The position numbers and the translations under genes were made by a program. From Pantoea alfalfae (GTDB taxonomy: Bacteria > Pseudomonadota > Gammaproteobacteria > Enterobacterales > Enterobacteriaceae), in the NCBI RefSeq assembly GCF_019880205.1, contig NZ_CP082292.1, positions 3,348,001 to 3,412,000 on the forward strand: a stretch of 64,000 bases of DNA. The letters run 5' to 3'. Below the pieces are notes generated by a model. It was given only the letters and a program-made list of their open reading frames with translations. It was not told the origin of the DNA and ran no database searches. Shown in pieces: positions 47,102 to 56,810 of this stretch. Position 1 is the first letter of the stretch. Each line of letters begins with the position of its first letter.

Positions 47102-47998
47102 TCAGCGATAAAACTCCCTGAACACCGGTGACTGCAGCGCGAACTCAATAAAGCGCGCCAGCGCAGGTGAATTCAGTTTACGGCCCGGATAGACCAGCCA
47201 CAGCTCATTCCCCTCGATTTCCCATTCCGGCAGTACCGGCACCAGTCGGGGATCCGCCATCGCCCCGTCGGTCAGAAAGTGCGGCAGCAGCGTAATACCC
47301 GCATCGCCCAGCGCCGATTCGCGCGCATAGAGTAAATTGTCGGTGAGATGGCCTGGCGGCAGCAGCCAGCGATAGAACTCGTCATCGCGCTGCAACACCC
47401 ATTCATTCCAGGCGCGATGCGCGATACAGCGGTGGGCCGAGAGCTGCTGTGGGTGAAGCAGCGGTGGATGCTGATTAAGATAGTGCTGAGAAGCCACCAG
47501 CAGTCGCGGGCAGTTGCCTATCCGGCGGCCAATCAGCGAGGACTCCTGCGGCTGACCGGTGCGCAGCGCCACATCAAAGCCCTCCTGTACCAGATCGCGC
47601 ATCTCATCGGAGATCGAGACATCCAGCGTCACATCAGGATAAAGACGTAAAAACTCTGCATTACAGCGCGCCAGCAGCGTGGCACCAATGCCTGCCGGGC
47701 TGGTAATGCGCAGGCGCCCGCTGGGGTTTTCCCGCAGGCTGGCAATCGCCTGATCGGCGCGCTCACTGGCCTGCATCATCTCCTGGCAATGCAGCAGATA
47801 GCGCTCACCGGCAAAGGTCAGGTTGAGCTGGCGGGTGGTGCGATTCAGCAGCCGGATCCCCAGCCGCTGTTCCAGCTGACTGATGCGCTGACTGACGCTC
47901 GATTTGGGCAGACCCGCGCGTTCTGCCGCGCCGGTAAAGCTGCCGCATTCCGCCACCAGCGCAAACAGCGCCATATCCTGCCACTGACGAAATGCCAT
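47102..47998 (-). CDS. LysR-family transcription regulator (CrgA/AaeR-like)
   Basis: 298 aa. HTH at about residues 6-64 (DMALFALVAECGSFTGAAERAGLPKSSVSQRISQLEQRLG), then the substrate-binding domain of the CrgA group (ASLRENPSGRLRITSPAGIGATLLA). Divergent from an oxidoreductase gene 95 bp away, its most likely target. The gap contains CTCTATGAGAG, a short palindrome that could be part of the LysR site. Effector unknown. Confidence 0.88.
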   Translation of the reverse strand: MAFRQWQDMALFALVAECGSFTGAAERAGLPKSSVSQRISQLEQRLGIRLLNRTTRQLNLTFAGERYLLHCQEMMQASERADQAIASLRENPSGRLRITSPAGIGATLLARCNAEFLRLYPDVTLDVSISDEMRDLVQEGFDVALRTGQPQESSLIGRRIGNCPRLLVASQHYLNQHPPLLHPQQLSAHRCIAHRAWNEWVLQRDDEFYRWLLPPGHLTDNLLYARESALGDAGITLLPHFLTDGAMADPRLVPVLPEWEIEGNELWLVYPGRKLNSPALARFIEFALQSPVFREFYR

Positions 47999-48093
47999 TG
48001 TTCACCTCAGACGAACACTCTATGAGAGATTGTCCATCTTATCACCGCTAAAATCAGGTTCTACACTTAAGACACTGACCAAGGAGAATCTTT

Positions 48094-49095
48094 ATGTCTA
48101 TTCGCGCTATCGCAGTTAATCCCGAAAATCCGGAAAACTTTACCGAAATTTTTCCTGAAACCCCTACGCCAGGTGAGTATGACCTGCGGGTCGAAGTCAA
48201 AGCCGCGTCGGTCAACCCGGTCGATACCAAGGTGCACAAAGGGGCGAAGAAGAACGGCTTACAGCAGCCACGCATTCTCGGCTGGGATGCCAGTGGCGTT
48301 GTGCTGGAAGTGGGCAGCTCAGTCAGCAACTTTAAGCCTGGCGATGAAGTCTTCTATGCGGGCGATCTGACCCGCCCTGGCAGTAACAGCACCGAACAGC
48401 TGGTTGACTCACGCATCACCGGTCACAAGCCAGAGAGCCTGGACTGGGCACAGTCGGCGGCGATCCCGCTAACGGCCCTGACCGCCTGGGAAGGCCTGTT
48501 TGAGCGACTGAACCTGGAGACCGCAACGGAAGATCAGACGCTGCTGATCGTCGGCGGCGCGGGCGGTGTCGGATCGCTGGCGATCCCGCTGGCGAAACTG
48601 CGCAGCAAGGTGAAGATCATTGCGACAGCCTCGCGTGAAGATTCCGCCCAGTGGTGCCGCGATCGCGGAGCCGATCTGGTGATCAACTACAAAGATATGA
48701 TCGGTGAGCTGGAGAAACAGGGCATTAAGCAGGTCGATTATATCTTCTGCCTGAATGACACCGACGGTCACTGGGAAACCATGGCGAAGCTGATCGCTCC
48801 GCAGGGTCATATCTGCACCATCGTGGAAAACGAACATCCCCTGTCGATGGACCAGCTGAAGCTGAAGAGTGCGGCACTGCACTTCGAGCTGATGTATACC
48901 CGCAGCATGTTCAATACACCGGATATGGCGCGTCAGGGCGAGATTCTGGATGCGGTATCGGCGTTGCTGGATGAAGGTAAGCTGCAGACCACGCTGAGCG
49001 AAACACTGCATGGCTTAAGCGTTGAGACTTTAACCGCCGCCCACCAGCGCGTGCTGGAAGGCCACATGCGCGGCAAAGTGGTGATGGTCTATTAA
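48094..49095 (+). CDS. Zinc-type alcohol dehydrogenase-like / quinone oxidoreductase family protein
   Basis: MDR-superfamily NADPH oxidoreductase, 333 aa. The N-terminal GroES-like domain (AASVNPVDTKVHKG, ILGWDASGVVLEVG) is followed by a Rossmann domain with LLIVGGAGGVGSLAIPLAK (about residues 149-168). Catalytic-zinc cysteines are lacking, which fits the quinone-reductase-like ZADH subgroup. Strong AAGGAG ribosome binding site. Divergent from the LysR gene; probably regulated by it, perhaps in response to reactive quinones or aldehydes. Confidence 0.88.
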   Translation: MSIRAIAVNPENPENFTEIFPETPTPGEYDLRVEVKAASVNPVDTKVHKGAKKNGLQQPRILGWDASGVVLEVGSSVSNFKPGDEVFYAGDLTRPGSNSTEQLVDSRITGHKPESLDWAQSAAIPLTALTAWEGLFERLNLETATEDQTLLIVGGAGGVGSLAIPLAKLRSKVKIIATASREDSAQWCRDRGADLVINYKDMIGELEKQGIKQVDYIFCLNDTDGHWETMAKLIAPQGHICTIVENEHPLSMDQLKLKSAALHFELMYTRSMFNTPDMARQGEILDAVSALLDEGKLQTTLSETLHGLSVETLTAAHQRVLEGHMRGKVVMVY

Positions 49096-49103
49096 TGCCC
49101 TGA

Positions 49104-49128
49104 CCCGGCTGCCGTGCGGCAGACCGGG
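49104..49128. terminator. Stem-loop between the converging oxidoreductase gene and nadR
   Basis: CCCGG-CTGCC and GGCAG-ACCGGG pair around GTGC. There is no T-run, so it is a weak or Rho-assisted terminator at best. Confidence 0.45.
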
Positions 49129-49140
49129 CCAATGCATGCG

Positions 49141-50382
49141 TTACGGCTGGGCGTTTTTCTCGCCCAGCATCGCTTTCACCAGCTCAATACAGCGCAGGAA
49201 ACGGGCGTCATAATCATCTTCCTTCACGTGCAGGAATTCGATGTTATTTTCCCGCAGCATCGTGACCAGCATCGACTGAAACTCCCGCCGATCCACTGAA
49301 CTGCCCAGGCTGCGCAAGCCATCCGCGACCCAGGGCACGTTGTTCTCCAGCAGGATCACCAGATCAAAACGATACTCATCGATCAGCGCCTGCACAAAGG
49401 GATGTTCACGCCCTTCATATTTGAGACAAAACGCCTGCGTGGTCACAAAGTCGGTGTCGATAAACGCCACTTTATTCGCGTATTTGACGGCGAAATCGAT
49501 GTACTGCGCCTGTCCCAGCGCGATCTTGTCGTAATCGGAATATTGCAGCGCCATTTCGTCACCGCCCAGATGGGAAAAGACATAGTCGCGGCCATATTCC
49601 CAGGCACTGGTAGTGTTGAAGATGTTGGCGAGTTTATTCACCAGCGTCGATTTACCGCTCGACTCTCCGCCGAGGATCGCCACGGTACGCACAAAGAACG
49701 GTTTCACTTCAGTCGGGATGTAGTCCCAGAAGCGGAACGGATCCTGACGAATCTGCGCGCCGCTGATGCTCATAAAGGATCGGTTGGGATCGACCAGCAC
49801 GGTCTGAATGCCCAGGTGCTGCTGGTACATCTCCGCATCGGGCGCTTCGCTGGTGTAGATGCAGTCCGGCGCAATGCCGTGCTCGCTGAGAAACGCGCTG
49901 ACGCCTTTACTCCACACATCCCAGCCGTGCGGATAGGGTTCGATCCCCTCTTCATCAAAGGCGTGAATACGAATATTTTTCTGATACTTAAAGGTCTGCA
50001 GCAGCCAGCGCAGGCGATCGCTGACTGTCGGCTGCTGTGACATCGCGCTGTTCTCAAACAGCTCGCGGTCGCGCGGCTCGTCATAACCCATAATGATATG
50101 CAGCTCATCCACCTGACTACAGGCGCGCTGAATCAGATAGATATGGCCGGTATGCAGCGGATAGAACTTACCAAACACCACGCCCACCGTTTTATCGCGG
50201 CGCGGAAACTCCAGTCCCAGAAAGCGGTGCAGCGCCTCCAGCTTTTGCGCGCTGGGGCTTTTGATTTTGGCATTGAGTAACTGGCTCAGATAGCCTTTGG
50301 TCATGCCGCTGGCATCAGCGACCTGTTGCAGCGTATGGCCCTGCTGGCGAATGGCCGTTTTCAGATAATCAAACGACGACAT
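49141..50382 (-). CDS. nadR: Trifunctional NadR: NAD repressor, NMN adenylyltransferase, ribosylnicotinamide kinase
   Basis: 413 aa. N-terminal HTH (TLQQVADASGMTKGYLSQLLNAK, about 17-40) represses NAD synthesis genes; the NMNAT domain has GVVFGKFYPLHTGHIYLI (about 63-80); the C-terminal kinase has the P-loop GGESSGKSTLVNKL (about 237-250). Acts in NAD salvage in the cytosol. Downstream of radA on the same strand, as in E. coli. Confidence 0.97.
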   Translation of the reverse strand: MSSFDYLKTAIRQQGHTLQQVADASGMTKGYLSQLLNAKIKSPSAQKLEALHRFLGLEFPRRDKTVGVVFGKFYPLHTGHIYLIQRACSQVDELHIIMGYDEPRDRELFENSAMSQQPTVSDRLRWLLQTFKYQKNIRIHAFDEEGIEPYPHGWDVWSKGVSAFLSEHGIAPDCIYTSEAPDAEMYQQHLGIQTVLVDPNRSFMSISGAQIRQDPFRFWDYIPTEVKPFFVRTVAILGGESSGKSTLVNKLANIFNTTSAWEYGRDYVFSHLGGDEMALQYSDYDKIALGQAQYIDFAVKYANKVAFIDTDFVTTQAFCLKYEGREHPFVQALIDEYRFDLVILLENNVPWVADGLRSLGSSVDRREFQSMLVTMLRENNIEFLHVKEDDYDARFLRCIELVKAMLGEKNAQP

Positions 50383-50424
50383 GTCGTGCCTCCTGCATCA
50401 ATGCGGTTAAGGTGGGAACGGCCA

Positions 50425-50444
50425 GCCAGCGGCTTTTCGCTGGC
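50425..50444 (-). other. Stem-loop between radA and nadR
   Basis: GCCAGCG/CGCTGGC with a 6-base loop in the 75-bp gap after radA; no T-run directly after it on the minus strand, so it is more likely to modulate than to terminate transcription into nadR. Confidence 0.45.
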
Positions 50445-50457
50445 GGCCGCAGGCGCG

Positions 50458-51840
50458 TTACAGATCGTCCAGAATCGCCAGCGCATCGGCCAGCTTCTTC
50501 GCGCTGAAAACCTGCATCCCGGCAATCGGTTTTTTCGGTGCATTCCCTGCCGGCACAATGGCGCGTTTGAAGCCATGCTTCGCCGCTTCAGCGATGCGCT
50601 CCTGCCCGCTGGGCACCGGACGGATCTCACCGGCCAGTCCTACTTCGCCGAAGATCACCAGATCCTGCGGAAGCGGACGATCGCGCAGGCTCGACACCAT
50701 CGACAGCATCAGCGCCAGGTCTGCACTGGTTTCGGTGACTTTGACGCCGCCCACGACGTTAACGAATACATCCTGATCGGCCATCTGCAATCCGCCGTGA
50801 CGGTGCAATACTGCCAGCAGAATCGCCAGGCGGTTCTGCTCCAGACCCACTGCCACGCGGCGTGGATTGCCCATCATCGAATGATCGACCAGCGCCTGAA
50901 TCTCCACCAGCAGCGGTCGCGTTCCCTCCCACAGCACCATCACCGAACTGCCCGAGGTGATCTCTTCGCCGCGCGACAGGAAAATAGCTGACGGGTTGCT
51001 GACTTCACGCATGCCCTGCTCGGTCATGGCAAACACACCCAGCTCATTCACCGCGCCGAAGCGGTTTTTATGGCTGCGCAGCGTGCGGAAGCGGGAATCA
51101 GCATCGCCATCCAGCAGCACTGAACAGTCGATGCAGTGCTCCAGCACTTTCGGCCCGGCCAGCGAACCATCTTTGGTGACGTGGCCGACCATGATGATCG
51201 CCACGCCGCGCGTTTTGGCGAAGCGCGTCAGGTAAGCGGCGGTTTCACGCACCTGAGCAACGCTGCCCGGCGATGACTGGATCTCCGCCATGTGCATGAC
51301 CTGGATCGAGTCGATCACCATCAGTTGCGGCTGCTCCTGCTCGGCGATCAGGCAGATCTGCTCAATGCTGGTTTCCGACAGCATATTGACATTTTCGGTG
51401 GGTAATCCCAGACGATGGGCGCGCATCGCCACCTGTTGCAGTGACTCTTCACCGGTGACGTAAAGGGTTTTCATCCCTTCGGACAACCGGCACATCACCT
51501 GCAGCAGCAGCGTGGATTTGCCCGCGCCCGGACTGCCGCCAATCAGAATAGCGCTGCCCGGCACGACGCCGCCGCCCAGTACCCGGTCAAACTCTTTGAA
51601 GCTGGTCGAGAAGCGCGGTAACGCCTCCAGGCTGATTTCAGAGAGCTTCTGCACCCGGCTGGTGCCAGCGCTGCCGGCATAACCACTCAGGCGCTCGTTA
51701 CGCGCAGCGGCGGGCGAGGCGGCGATGCGCACCTCGGTGATGGTGTTCCAGGCGTGACAGGCGCTGCATTGCCCCTGCCAGCGTGGGTAATCTGCGCCAC
51801 ATTCGTTACAGACAAATGCGCGTTTTGCCGCTTTGGCCAA
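50458..51840 (-). CDS. radA: DNA repair protein RadA (Sms)
   Basis: RecA-like branch-migration ATPase/helicase for recombination intermediates; 460 aa. N-terminal C4 zinc finger CNECGADYPRWQGQCSAC (residues 11-28), Walker A GGSPGAGKSTLLLQ (about 101-114), RadA-specific KNRFG (about 257), and the Lon-like C-terminal domain (VNVVGGVKVTETSADLALML). 13 bp after serB, likely co-transcribed. Confidence 0.97.
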   Translation of the reverse strand: MAKAAKRAFVCNECGADYPRWQGQCSACHAWNTITEVRIAASPAAARNERLSGYAGSAGTSRVQKLSEISLEALPRFSTSFKEFDRVLGGGVVPGSAILIGGSPGAGKSTLLLQVMCRLSEGMKTLYVTGEESLQQVAMRAHRLGLPTENVNMLSETSIEQICLIAEQEQPQLMVIDSIQVMHMAEIQSSPGSVAQVRETAAYLTRFAKTRGVAIIMVGHVTKDGSLAGPKVLEHCIDCSVLLDGDADSRFRTLRSHKNRFGAVNELGVFAMTEQGMREVSNPSAIFLSRGEEITSGSSVMVLWEGTRPLLVEIQALVDHSMMGNPRRVAVGLEQNRLAILLAVLHRHGGLQMADQDVFVNVVGGVKVTETSADLALMLSMVSSLRDRPLPQDLVIFGEVGLAGEIRPVPSGQERIAEAAKHGFKRAIVPAGNAPKKPIAGMQVFSAKKLADALAILDDL

Positions 51841-51853
51841 ATCAATACCTCTG

Positions 51854-52831
51854 TTAACGCTCTTCGTGGATCAGGCTGCCGGTGAGGATGCAGAACACCC
51901 CCATTAAATCGGCATGGCGAATGGTGACCGCAGTCTGCTCATTCACCTTAGGTTTAGCATGGAACGCAATGCCCAGCGCTGAGGCTTTGATCATCAGCAG
52001 GTCATTGGCCCCATCGCCGATCGCCACCGTCTGTTCCGGCGCGATGTCAAAACGCTGCGCCAGCTTCTTCAGGGTATCGGCTTTGTATTGTGCGTCGACA
52101 ATCGGTCCCAGCACGTTGCCGGTCAGTTTGCCGTCGCGAATTTCAAGTTCATTCGCGACCACCGCCGACAGATGCAGCTTGTCGCGCAGGTATTCGGCGT
52201 AGTAGGTAAAGCCGCCAGACGCGATGGCAATCTGCCAGCCCAGCGCCTGCAGCTTCTGCGTCAGGGTGGTTAAGCCTGGCATCAGCGGCAGGGCATCACG
52301 CACCTGTTTCAGAATATTGGCGTCCGCCCCCTGCAGCGTGGCCACGCGCTGACGCAGGCTGGCGGTGAAGTCGAGTTCGCCGCGCATCGCGCGTTCCGTG
52401 ACTTCCGCCACCTGCTCGCCGCAGCCCGCCAGTTTTGCAATCTCATCGATGCACTCGATCTGAATCGCGGTGGAGTCCATATCCATCACCAGCAGGCCTG
52501 GCGTTTTGAGATGCGGGATTTTTCCCAGCGGTGCCACGTCCAGCCCGGCGTCGTGCGCCAGCTTGCTGGCAAACGGCGTCAGCGATCCCGCCAGGCGAAT
52601 CACCTGATACTCATCGACGTTCCAGGCGCTGACGATCACCATCGCCGCACCCAGCTGGTGCTGGTAATCGGTCAGCCGCTGCTTATCCAGACCGCGGCCA
52701 TACAGCAGCCAGCCGGTACGGCCAGCACGATAATCCAGCGGCATCACTTCATCACCGCTAAGAGAAAGGGGCAAACCCGGCCAGAGGGAGACATCGGCGG
52801 GAAGATCGCACCAGGTTAAACGATTTGGCAT
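51854..52831 (-). CDS. serB: Phosphoserine phosphatase
   Basis: Last step of serine synthesis, HAD superfamily, 325 aa. HAD motif I is LVMDMDSTAIQIECIDEIA (about residues 113-131), motif II is ASGGFT, and motif IV is AIGDGANDLLMIKASALGIAFHAKP. I start at the ATG at 52831 (PNRLTWCDLPADVSLWPGLPL), which matches E. coli. Divergent from ytjB. Confidence 0.97.
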   Translation of the reverse strand: MPNRLTWCDLPADVSLWPGLPLSLSGDEVMPLDYRAGRTGWLLYGRGLDKQRLTDYQHQLGAAMVIVSAWNVDEYQVIRLAGSLTPFASKLAHDAGLDVAPLGKIPHLKTPGLLVMDMDSTAIQIECIDEIAKLAGCGEQVAEVTERAMRGELDFTASLRQRVATLQGADANILKQVRDALPLMPGLTTLTQKLQALGWQIAIASGGFTYYAEYLRDKLHLSAVVANELEIRDGKLTGNVLGPIVDAQYKADTLKKLAQRFDIAPEQTVAIGDGANDLLMIKASALGIAFHAKPKVNEQTAVTIRHADLMGVFCILTGSLIHEER

Positions 52832-52938
52832 CAGAGCTCCTGTAGGGACAACAAAACCACGCAAGAGGCTACCTTGTCTGCGTCGCTTCTGGCAACATAA
52901 TCTCCAGGCTTTCTGTTGTGATATGACCCGGATGATTA

Positions 52939-53589
52939 ATGGCTAAAACCGCACTGAAATTTCGCTTACATCGTACCGTGATTGTTCTTATCTCGATGGC
53001 GCTGCTGGTCGTGCTGATGCAGGGCGCCTCCTGGTTTAGTCTCGGCCATCAGACGGCGCGTTCTGAGCAGGTCGAGGAGTTGGCGCATACGCTGACCAGC
53101 CAGGTGGCGTTCAGCCTTAAGCCGTTGATGGACAACAGTGAAAATAACCGGAATCAGATCGAAGCCATCCTTAATCAGATGACGGCGAACAGCCGTATTC
53201 TGGATGCATCCGTATATGACGGAGACGGCAGTCTGGTGGCGCACAGCGGTGAAAACATCAATGTCCGCGACCGGCTGGCGCTCGACGGCAAGCGCGCGGG
53301 CAGCTATTTCAACCACCAGATTGTGCAGCCGCTGGCCGGAAACGATGGCCCGCTGGGCTTTTTGCGCGTAACGCTGGATACCCACGTGCTGGTCACCGAC
53401 TCACATCAGGTCGATAACACCACCAATATTCTGCGTCTGATGATGCTGCTGGCGCTGGCGATCGGCATTATTCTCTCCCGTACCCTGCTGCGCCATCGCC
53501 GCACCCGCTGGCAGCAGTCGCCGTTTCTGCTTACCGCCAGCACTCCGGTGAAAGAGGATCGGGATGAGGACGACGAGAAGAAAGAGTAA
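52939..53589 (+). CDS. ytjB: SMP/YtjB family inner-membrane protein
   Basis: 216 aa. A first transmembrane segment at about 15-32 (VIVLISMALLVVLMQGASWFSL), a periplasmic domain of about 130 residues (EQVEELAHTLTSQVAFSLKPLM), a second segment at about 165-182, and a basic then acidic cytoplasmic tail. Divergent from serB, as smp is in E. coli. Function poorly known. Confidence 0.88.
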   Translation: MAKTALKFRLHRTVIVLISMALLVVLMQGASWFSLGHQTARSEQVEELAHTLTSQVAFSLKPLMDNSENNRNQIEAILNQMTANSRILDASVYDGDGSLVAHSGENINVRDRLALDGKRAGSYFNHQIVQPLAGNDGPLGFLRVTLDTHVLVTDSHQVDNTTNILRLMMLLALAIGIILSRTLLRHRRTRWQQSPFLLTASTPVKEDRDEDDEKKE

Positions 53590-53620
53590 CGCGCCTGCGC
53601 TGCGGTAAAGATAAAACGAG

Positions 53621-53646
53621 AAAGGCCCGCTGTGCGGGCCTTTTTT
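53621..53646. terminator. Terminator between ytjB and yjjG
   Basis: AAAGGCCCGC/GCGGGCCTTT, 10-bp stem with TGT loop, followed by T6 on the plus strand. It ends ytjB and may serve the converging yjjG. Confidence 0.9.
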
Positions 53647-53680
53647 ACAGGAAAGTTGCGGATTTGCGAGGCAGCTTCCA

Positions 53681-54361
53681 TCAGCCGATCAGCAGCGCTT
53701 CCAGCTCACCCAGCGATTTGACCTGCCAGGTTGGTTTGATATGTTCTGGCAGCGGCCGGGTGCCATGATTGAGCCAGCATGTTTTCACGCCAGCATTCAT
53801 GCCGCCCAGAATATCTGATTCTGGTGTATCACCCACTATCAGCACCCGCTGCCGATCCGGATTGCCCATACGTTCCAGCGCATAATCAAAGATCTCTGCC
53901 GCCGGTTTAGGCACGCCGACCTGCTCAGAGATCACCAGCACCGGGAAGTAATCGCGGAAACCGGTGCGCTCAAGGCGCGTCTGCTGCAGCGCGGTAAAGC
54001 CGTTGGTAATGATCCCCATCTTTACCTTGCCATGCAGTTGATTCATCAGGCTGACTGCACCCGGCAGCGGCGTGCAGATCTCGCCCATCGCGCTGAGGAA
54101 GCCGCTGTTGAGGATCTCTGGCGCCACGCTGAGCTTTTCGCTCCAGTGGTTAAAACGCTGAGTCTGCAGCTGTAACGCTGAGATGGTGCCGTTCTGATAA
54201 TCGACCCACAGCGGTTTGTTGACAGCCTGATAATCGCTGTAATCCTGGTCGGTGAACTGCACGTCATAACCCGCAAACAGGCGCTGTAAACCAGCATAGG
54301 CGTCGAAATGAAAAAGGGTATCGTCCGCATCAAACAGGATGCAGTCCCAGTTATCGATCAT
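53681..54361 (-). CDS. yjjG: Pyrimidine 5'-nucleotidase YjjG
   Basis: HAD-family house-cleaning nucleotidase acting on UMP, dUMP, dTMP and analogues; 226 aa. Motif [17 protein letters not shown] (residues 7-22); motif [18 protein letters not shown]; motifs [19 protein letters not shown] and [19 protein letters not shown]. Last of holD-rimI-yjjG. In E. coli prfC follows yjjG; here ytjB does. Confidence 0.95.
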   Translation of the reverse strand: MIDNWDCILFDADDTLFHFDAYAGLQRLFAGYDVQFTDQDYSDYQAVNKPLWVDYQNGTISALQLQTQRFNHWSEKLSVAPEILNSGFLSAMGEICTPLPGAVSLMNQLHGKVKMGIITNGFTALQQTRLERTGFRDYFPVLVISEQVGVPKPAAEIFDYALERMGNPDRQRVLIVGDTPESDILGGMNAGVKTCWLNHGTRPLPEHIKPTWQVKSLGELEALLIG

Positions 54362-54379
54362 TAAAGCTCCTTAACACCA

Positions 54380-54820
54380 CTACGGCGTCAGGGCCATGAG
54401 AATGGCATCTTCACGGCCGCTGGCGGTGGGATAATAGTTGGGGCGACGACTGACCTGATTGAATCCAAGCTGCTCATAGAGCGCAATGGCGGGCTGGTTC
54501 GAGGCCCGCACTTCCAGCCACAGCGTCAGCACGTCGCGTTTAATCAGTTCATCGATCAGATGCTGCAGCAACTGGCGGCCCAATCCCCGGCGCTGAAAAG
54601 CGGGATCGACCGCGATGTTAAACAGCGAGGCTTCGTCCAGTACCACCTGCGTAATCGCAAAGGCGGCCATTTTGCCGTCAACATCGAGACGTAAATTGAT
54701 AAAGCGCTCGCCCTGATTGCTGGCAAACGTCTTTTCACTCCAGGGAAACGCGTGACTACGACACTCAATGGCGTAGGCCTGCGCCAGATCGTCAGGGGTG
54801 AGTAAAGAGATGGCTGTCAT
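54380..54820 (-). CDS. rimI: Ribosomal protein S18 N-terminal alanine acetyltransferase
   Basis: GNAT-fold enzyme acetylating the N-terminus of S18, 146 aa. Acetyl-CoA loop FNIAVDPAFQRRGLGRQLLQHLID (about 66-90) and WLEVRASNQPAIALYEQLGF are conserved; ends YPTASGREDAILMAL. Overlaps holD by 29 bp. Confidence 0.96.
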   Translation of the reverse strand: MTAISLLTPDDLAQAYAIECRSHAFPWSEKTFASNQGERFINLRLDVDGKMAAFAITQVVLDEASLFNIAVDPAFQRRGLGRQLLQHLIDELIKRDVLTLWLEVRASNQPAIALYEQLGFNQVSRRPNYYPTASGREDAILMALTP

Positions 54821-55202
54821 GGTTACACATCTGTTGCCAGAGCGCGCGTTTGGCGACGCCGCTGCTGATTAGTTCATTGAAAGAGGCGCTGGTTAATGCT
54901 ACGCCATTGAAAGTCTGTTCGCTCTCTACGCCGAGCAGCCAGCCCGCGCAGTTCAGCGTCTCCGGCAGCATTTGCAACTGATCCGGCGTCACGGTCATGA
55001 CCTGTTCGGGTTGCAGATTGAGAGCATGCAGCACGTCGCGCATCAGCGGTTCATGCAGACCGGGCGGTGCGTCAGCGACAATAATTAACTGCGTGTCCGG
55101 TGCCAGCGTGACGGCAATTTCGCCCTGAAGCACGCGCGGGCGGCGCAGCTGGTACTGTGTAATTCCCATTTGCTGTAAAAGCCAGTCGCGCCTGGACGTC
55201 AT
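54792..55202 (-). CDS. holD: DNA polymerase III subunit psi
   Basis: 136 aa clamp-loader accessory that links chi and SSB to the gamma/tau complex. Start at the ATG at 55202 ([30 protein letters not shown]), which is the conserved gamma/tau-binding N-terminus of psi; the frame upstream runs into the rsmC control region. Operon holD-rimI-yjjG, divergent from rsmC. Confidence 0.93.
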   Translation of the reverse strand: MTSRRDWLLQQMGITQYQLRRPRVLQGEIAVTLAPDTQLIIVADAPPGLHEPLMRDVLHALNLQPEQVMTVTPDQLQMLPETLNCAGWLLGVESEQTFNGVALTSASFNELISSGVAKRALWQQMCNHDSHLFTHP

Positions 55203-55308
55203 GGTGTTACCTGTTCTGCTGCCTGAATGCGTCGCTATGCTAGCAAACCCATCGAACATGCGCCAACAAACCACTATAATCCCCGCTCAGATCTTACAGG
55301 AGCCCTAC

Positions 55309-56340
55309 ATGTCTGCTTTAACCCCGGCCAGCGAAGTCATTCTGCGCCACAGTGATGAATTTACCGCCCGCCATGTTTTATTTGCTGGCGATCTGCAGGA
55401 TGACCTGCCCGCTCAGCTGGAAACCGCCTCGTCGCGCGTTCACACCCAGCAATATCATCACTGGCAAAACCTCAGCCGTCGTATGGGCGAGCAGGCGCGT
55501 TACGGCATGGTTGCGCAGGCAGAAGATGTGCAGGGCTGCGATACGCTGGTCTACTTCTGGACCAAGAATAAGCCGGAAGTGCAGTTCCAGCTGCAGAACC
55601 TGCTCTCTCTGCTGCCGGTCGGCTGTGACGTGTTCGTGGTCGGTGAAAACCGCAGCGGCGTGCGCAGTGCTGAAGGTATGGTGGAGTCGTGGGTGAAACT
55701 GGAGAAAATCGACAGCGCGCGTCGCTGTGGTCTCTACCATGCTCGTCTGGACAAACAGCCTGAGTTTGATGCCAGCAGCTTTGGTCATCAGTATCAGCTG
55801 GATGGTCTGACGATTCATACCCTGCCTGGCGTCTTCAGCCGTGACGGCCTGGACAGCGGCAGTGCCCTGCTGCTCTCGACCTTTACTCCACATACCAAAG
55901 GTAAAGTGCTGGATATGGGCTGTGGCGCAGGCGTGATTGCCGCCTCTCTGCCGGCCCGTTCGCCTAAAGTACGTTTGTGGCTGTGCGACGTGCACGCGGC
56001 TGCCATTGAAGCGAGTAAATTGACGCTGGCCGCCAATGGCATTGAGGGCGAAGTCTTCGCCAGCAACGTCTTCTCTGACGTCACGGGGCGTTTCGACATG
56101 ATTATCTCGAACCCGCCGTTCCATGAAGGTACCCAGACCAGCCTCGACGCCGCCCAGGCGCTGATCCGTGGCGCAGTGAAACACCTGAACACCGGCGGTG
56201 AACTGCGTATCGTCGCAAACACCTTCCTGCCCTACCCGCAGGCGCTGGATGAAGCCTTCGGCAGTCACGAAGTTATCGCGCAGACCGGTCGTTTTAAAGT
56301 TTATCGTGCTGTTTACGGTCGCGGAGCCAAAACGCGCTAA
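55309..56340 (+). CDS. rsmC: 16S rRNA (guanine(1207)-N(2))-methyltransferase
   Basis: 343 aa, the same length as E. coli RsmC, from the ATG at 55309 with AGGAG upstream. The N-terminal inactive methyltransferase-like domain (about 1-170) guides folding; the C-terminal catalytic domain has SAM motif [15 protein letters not shown] (about 199-213) and the NPPF motif in [11 protein letters not shown]. Confidence 0.96.
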   Translation: MSALTPASEVILRHSDEFTARHVLFAGDLQDDLPAQLETASSRVHTQQYHHWQNLSRRMGEQARYGMVAQAEDVQGCDTLVYFWTKNKPEVQFQLQNLLSLLPVGCDVFVVGENRSGVRSAEGMVESWVKLEKIDSARRCGLYHARLDKQPEFDASSFGHQYQLDGLTIHTLPGVFSRDGLDSGSALLLSTFTPHTKGKVLDMGCGAGVIAASLPARSPKVRLWLCDVHAAAIEASKLTLAANGIEGEVFASNVFSDVTGRFDMIISNPPFHEGTQTSLDAAQALIRGAVKHLNTGGELRIVANTFLPYPQALDEAFGSHEVIAQTGRFKVYRAVYGRGAKTR

Positions 56341-56422
56341 GCGCTTTTCCCGGCGTTAACTGCGTTGCCGGGCTGAAAACGTTGCTTTTTACAGCGATCG
56401 TTTCAGCCCGACGAAATAGTTG

Positions 56423-56450
56423 TTGACGCAAAGAGTAAAATCTCTAGAAT
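56423..56450 (+). promoter_or_regulatory. Promoter of the tRNA-Leu cluster
   Basis: TTGACG, 16-base spacer, TAGAAT, followed by the GC-rich discriminator GCGCCTCC, the pattern of stringently controlled stable-RNA promoters. It lies 41 bp upstream of the first tRNA. Confidence 0.8.
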
Positions 56451-56491
56451 GCGCCTCCGTGGTTGTAACATTCTCAGGATGTTACGGGTAT

Positions 56492-56578
56492 GCGAAGGTG
56501 GCGGAATTGGTAGACGCGCTAGCTTCAGGTGTTAGTGTCCTAACGGACGTGAGGGTTCAAGTCCCTCTCTTCGCACCA
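56492..56578 (+). tRNA. tRNA-Leu (anticodon CAG), copy 1
   Basis: 87 nt with encoded CCA. Acceptor GCGAAGG/CTTCGC, class II long variable arm, anticodon CAG in CTTCAGGTG, T-loop GGTTCAAGTCC. Near identical to E. coli leuP/Q/V. In this copy the variable-arm stem is GTCC-TAAC-GGAC, fully Watson-Crick. Confidence 0.98.
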
Positions 56579-56608
56579 AAATCACATGTTTCATATCGCG
56601 AGCACTGC

Positions 56609-56695
56609 GCGAAGGTGGCGGAATTGGTAGACGCGCTAGCTTCAGGTGTTAGTGTCTTAACGGACGTGAGGGTTCAAGTCCCTCTCTTCGCACCA
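56609..56695 (+). tRNA. tRNA-Leu (anticodon CAG), copy 2
   Basis: 87 nt with CCA, identical to copy 1 except for one base of the variable arm (GTCT instead of GTCC, giving a U-G pair). 30 bp after copy 1; one polycistronic tRNA transcript is likely. Confidence 0.98.
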
Positions 56696-56723
56696 TTGCG
56701 GTGATATGAACAGACAACTCGAT

Positions 56724-56810
56724 GCGAAGGTGGCGGAATTGGTAGACGCGCTAGCTTCAGGTGTTAGTGTCTTAACGGACGTGAGGGTTCAAGTCCCTCT
56801 CTTCGCACCA
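56724..56810 (+). tRNA. tRNA-Leu (anticodon CAG), copy 3
   Basis: 87 nt with CCA, identical to copy 2. 28 bp after copy 2. No clear hairpin terminator follows; a T5 run is about 20 bp downstream. Confidence 0.98.
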
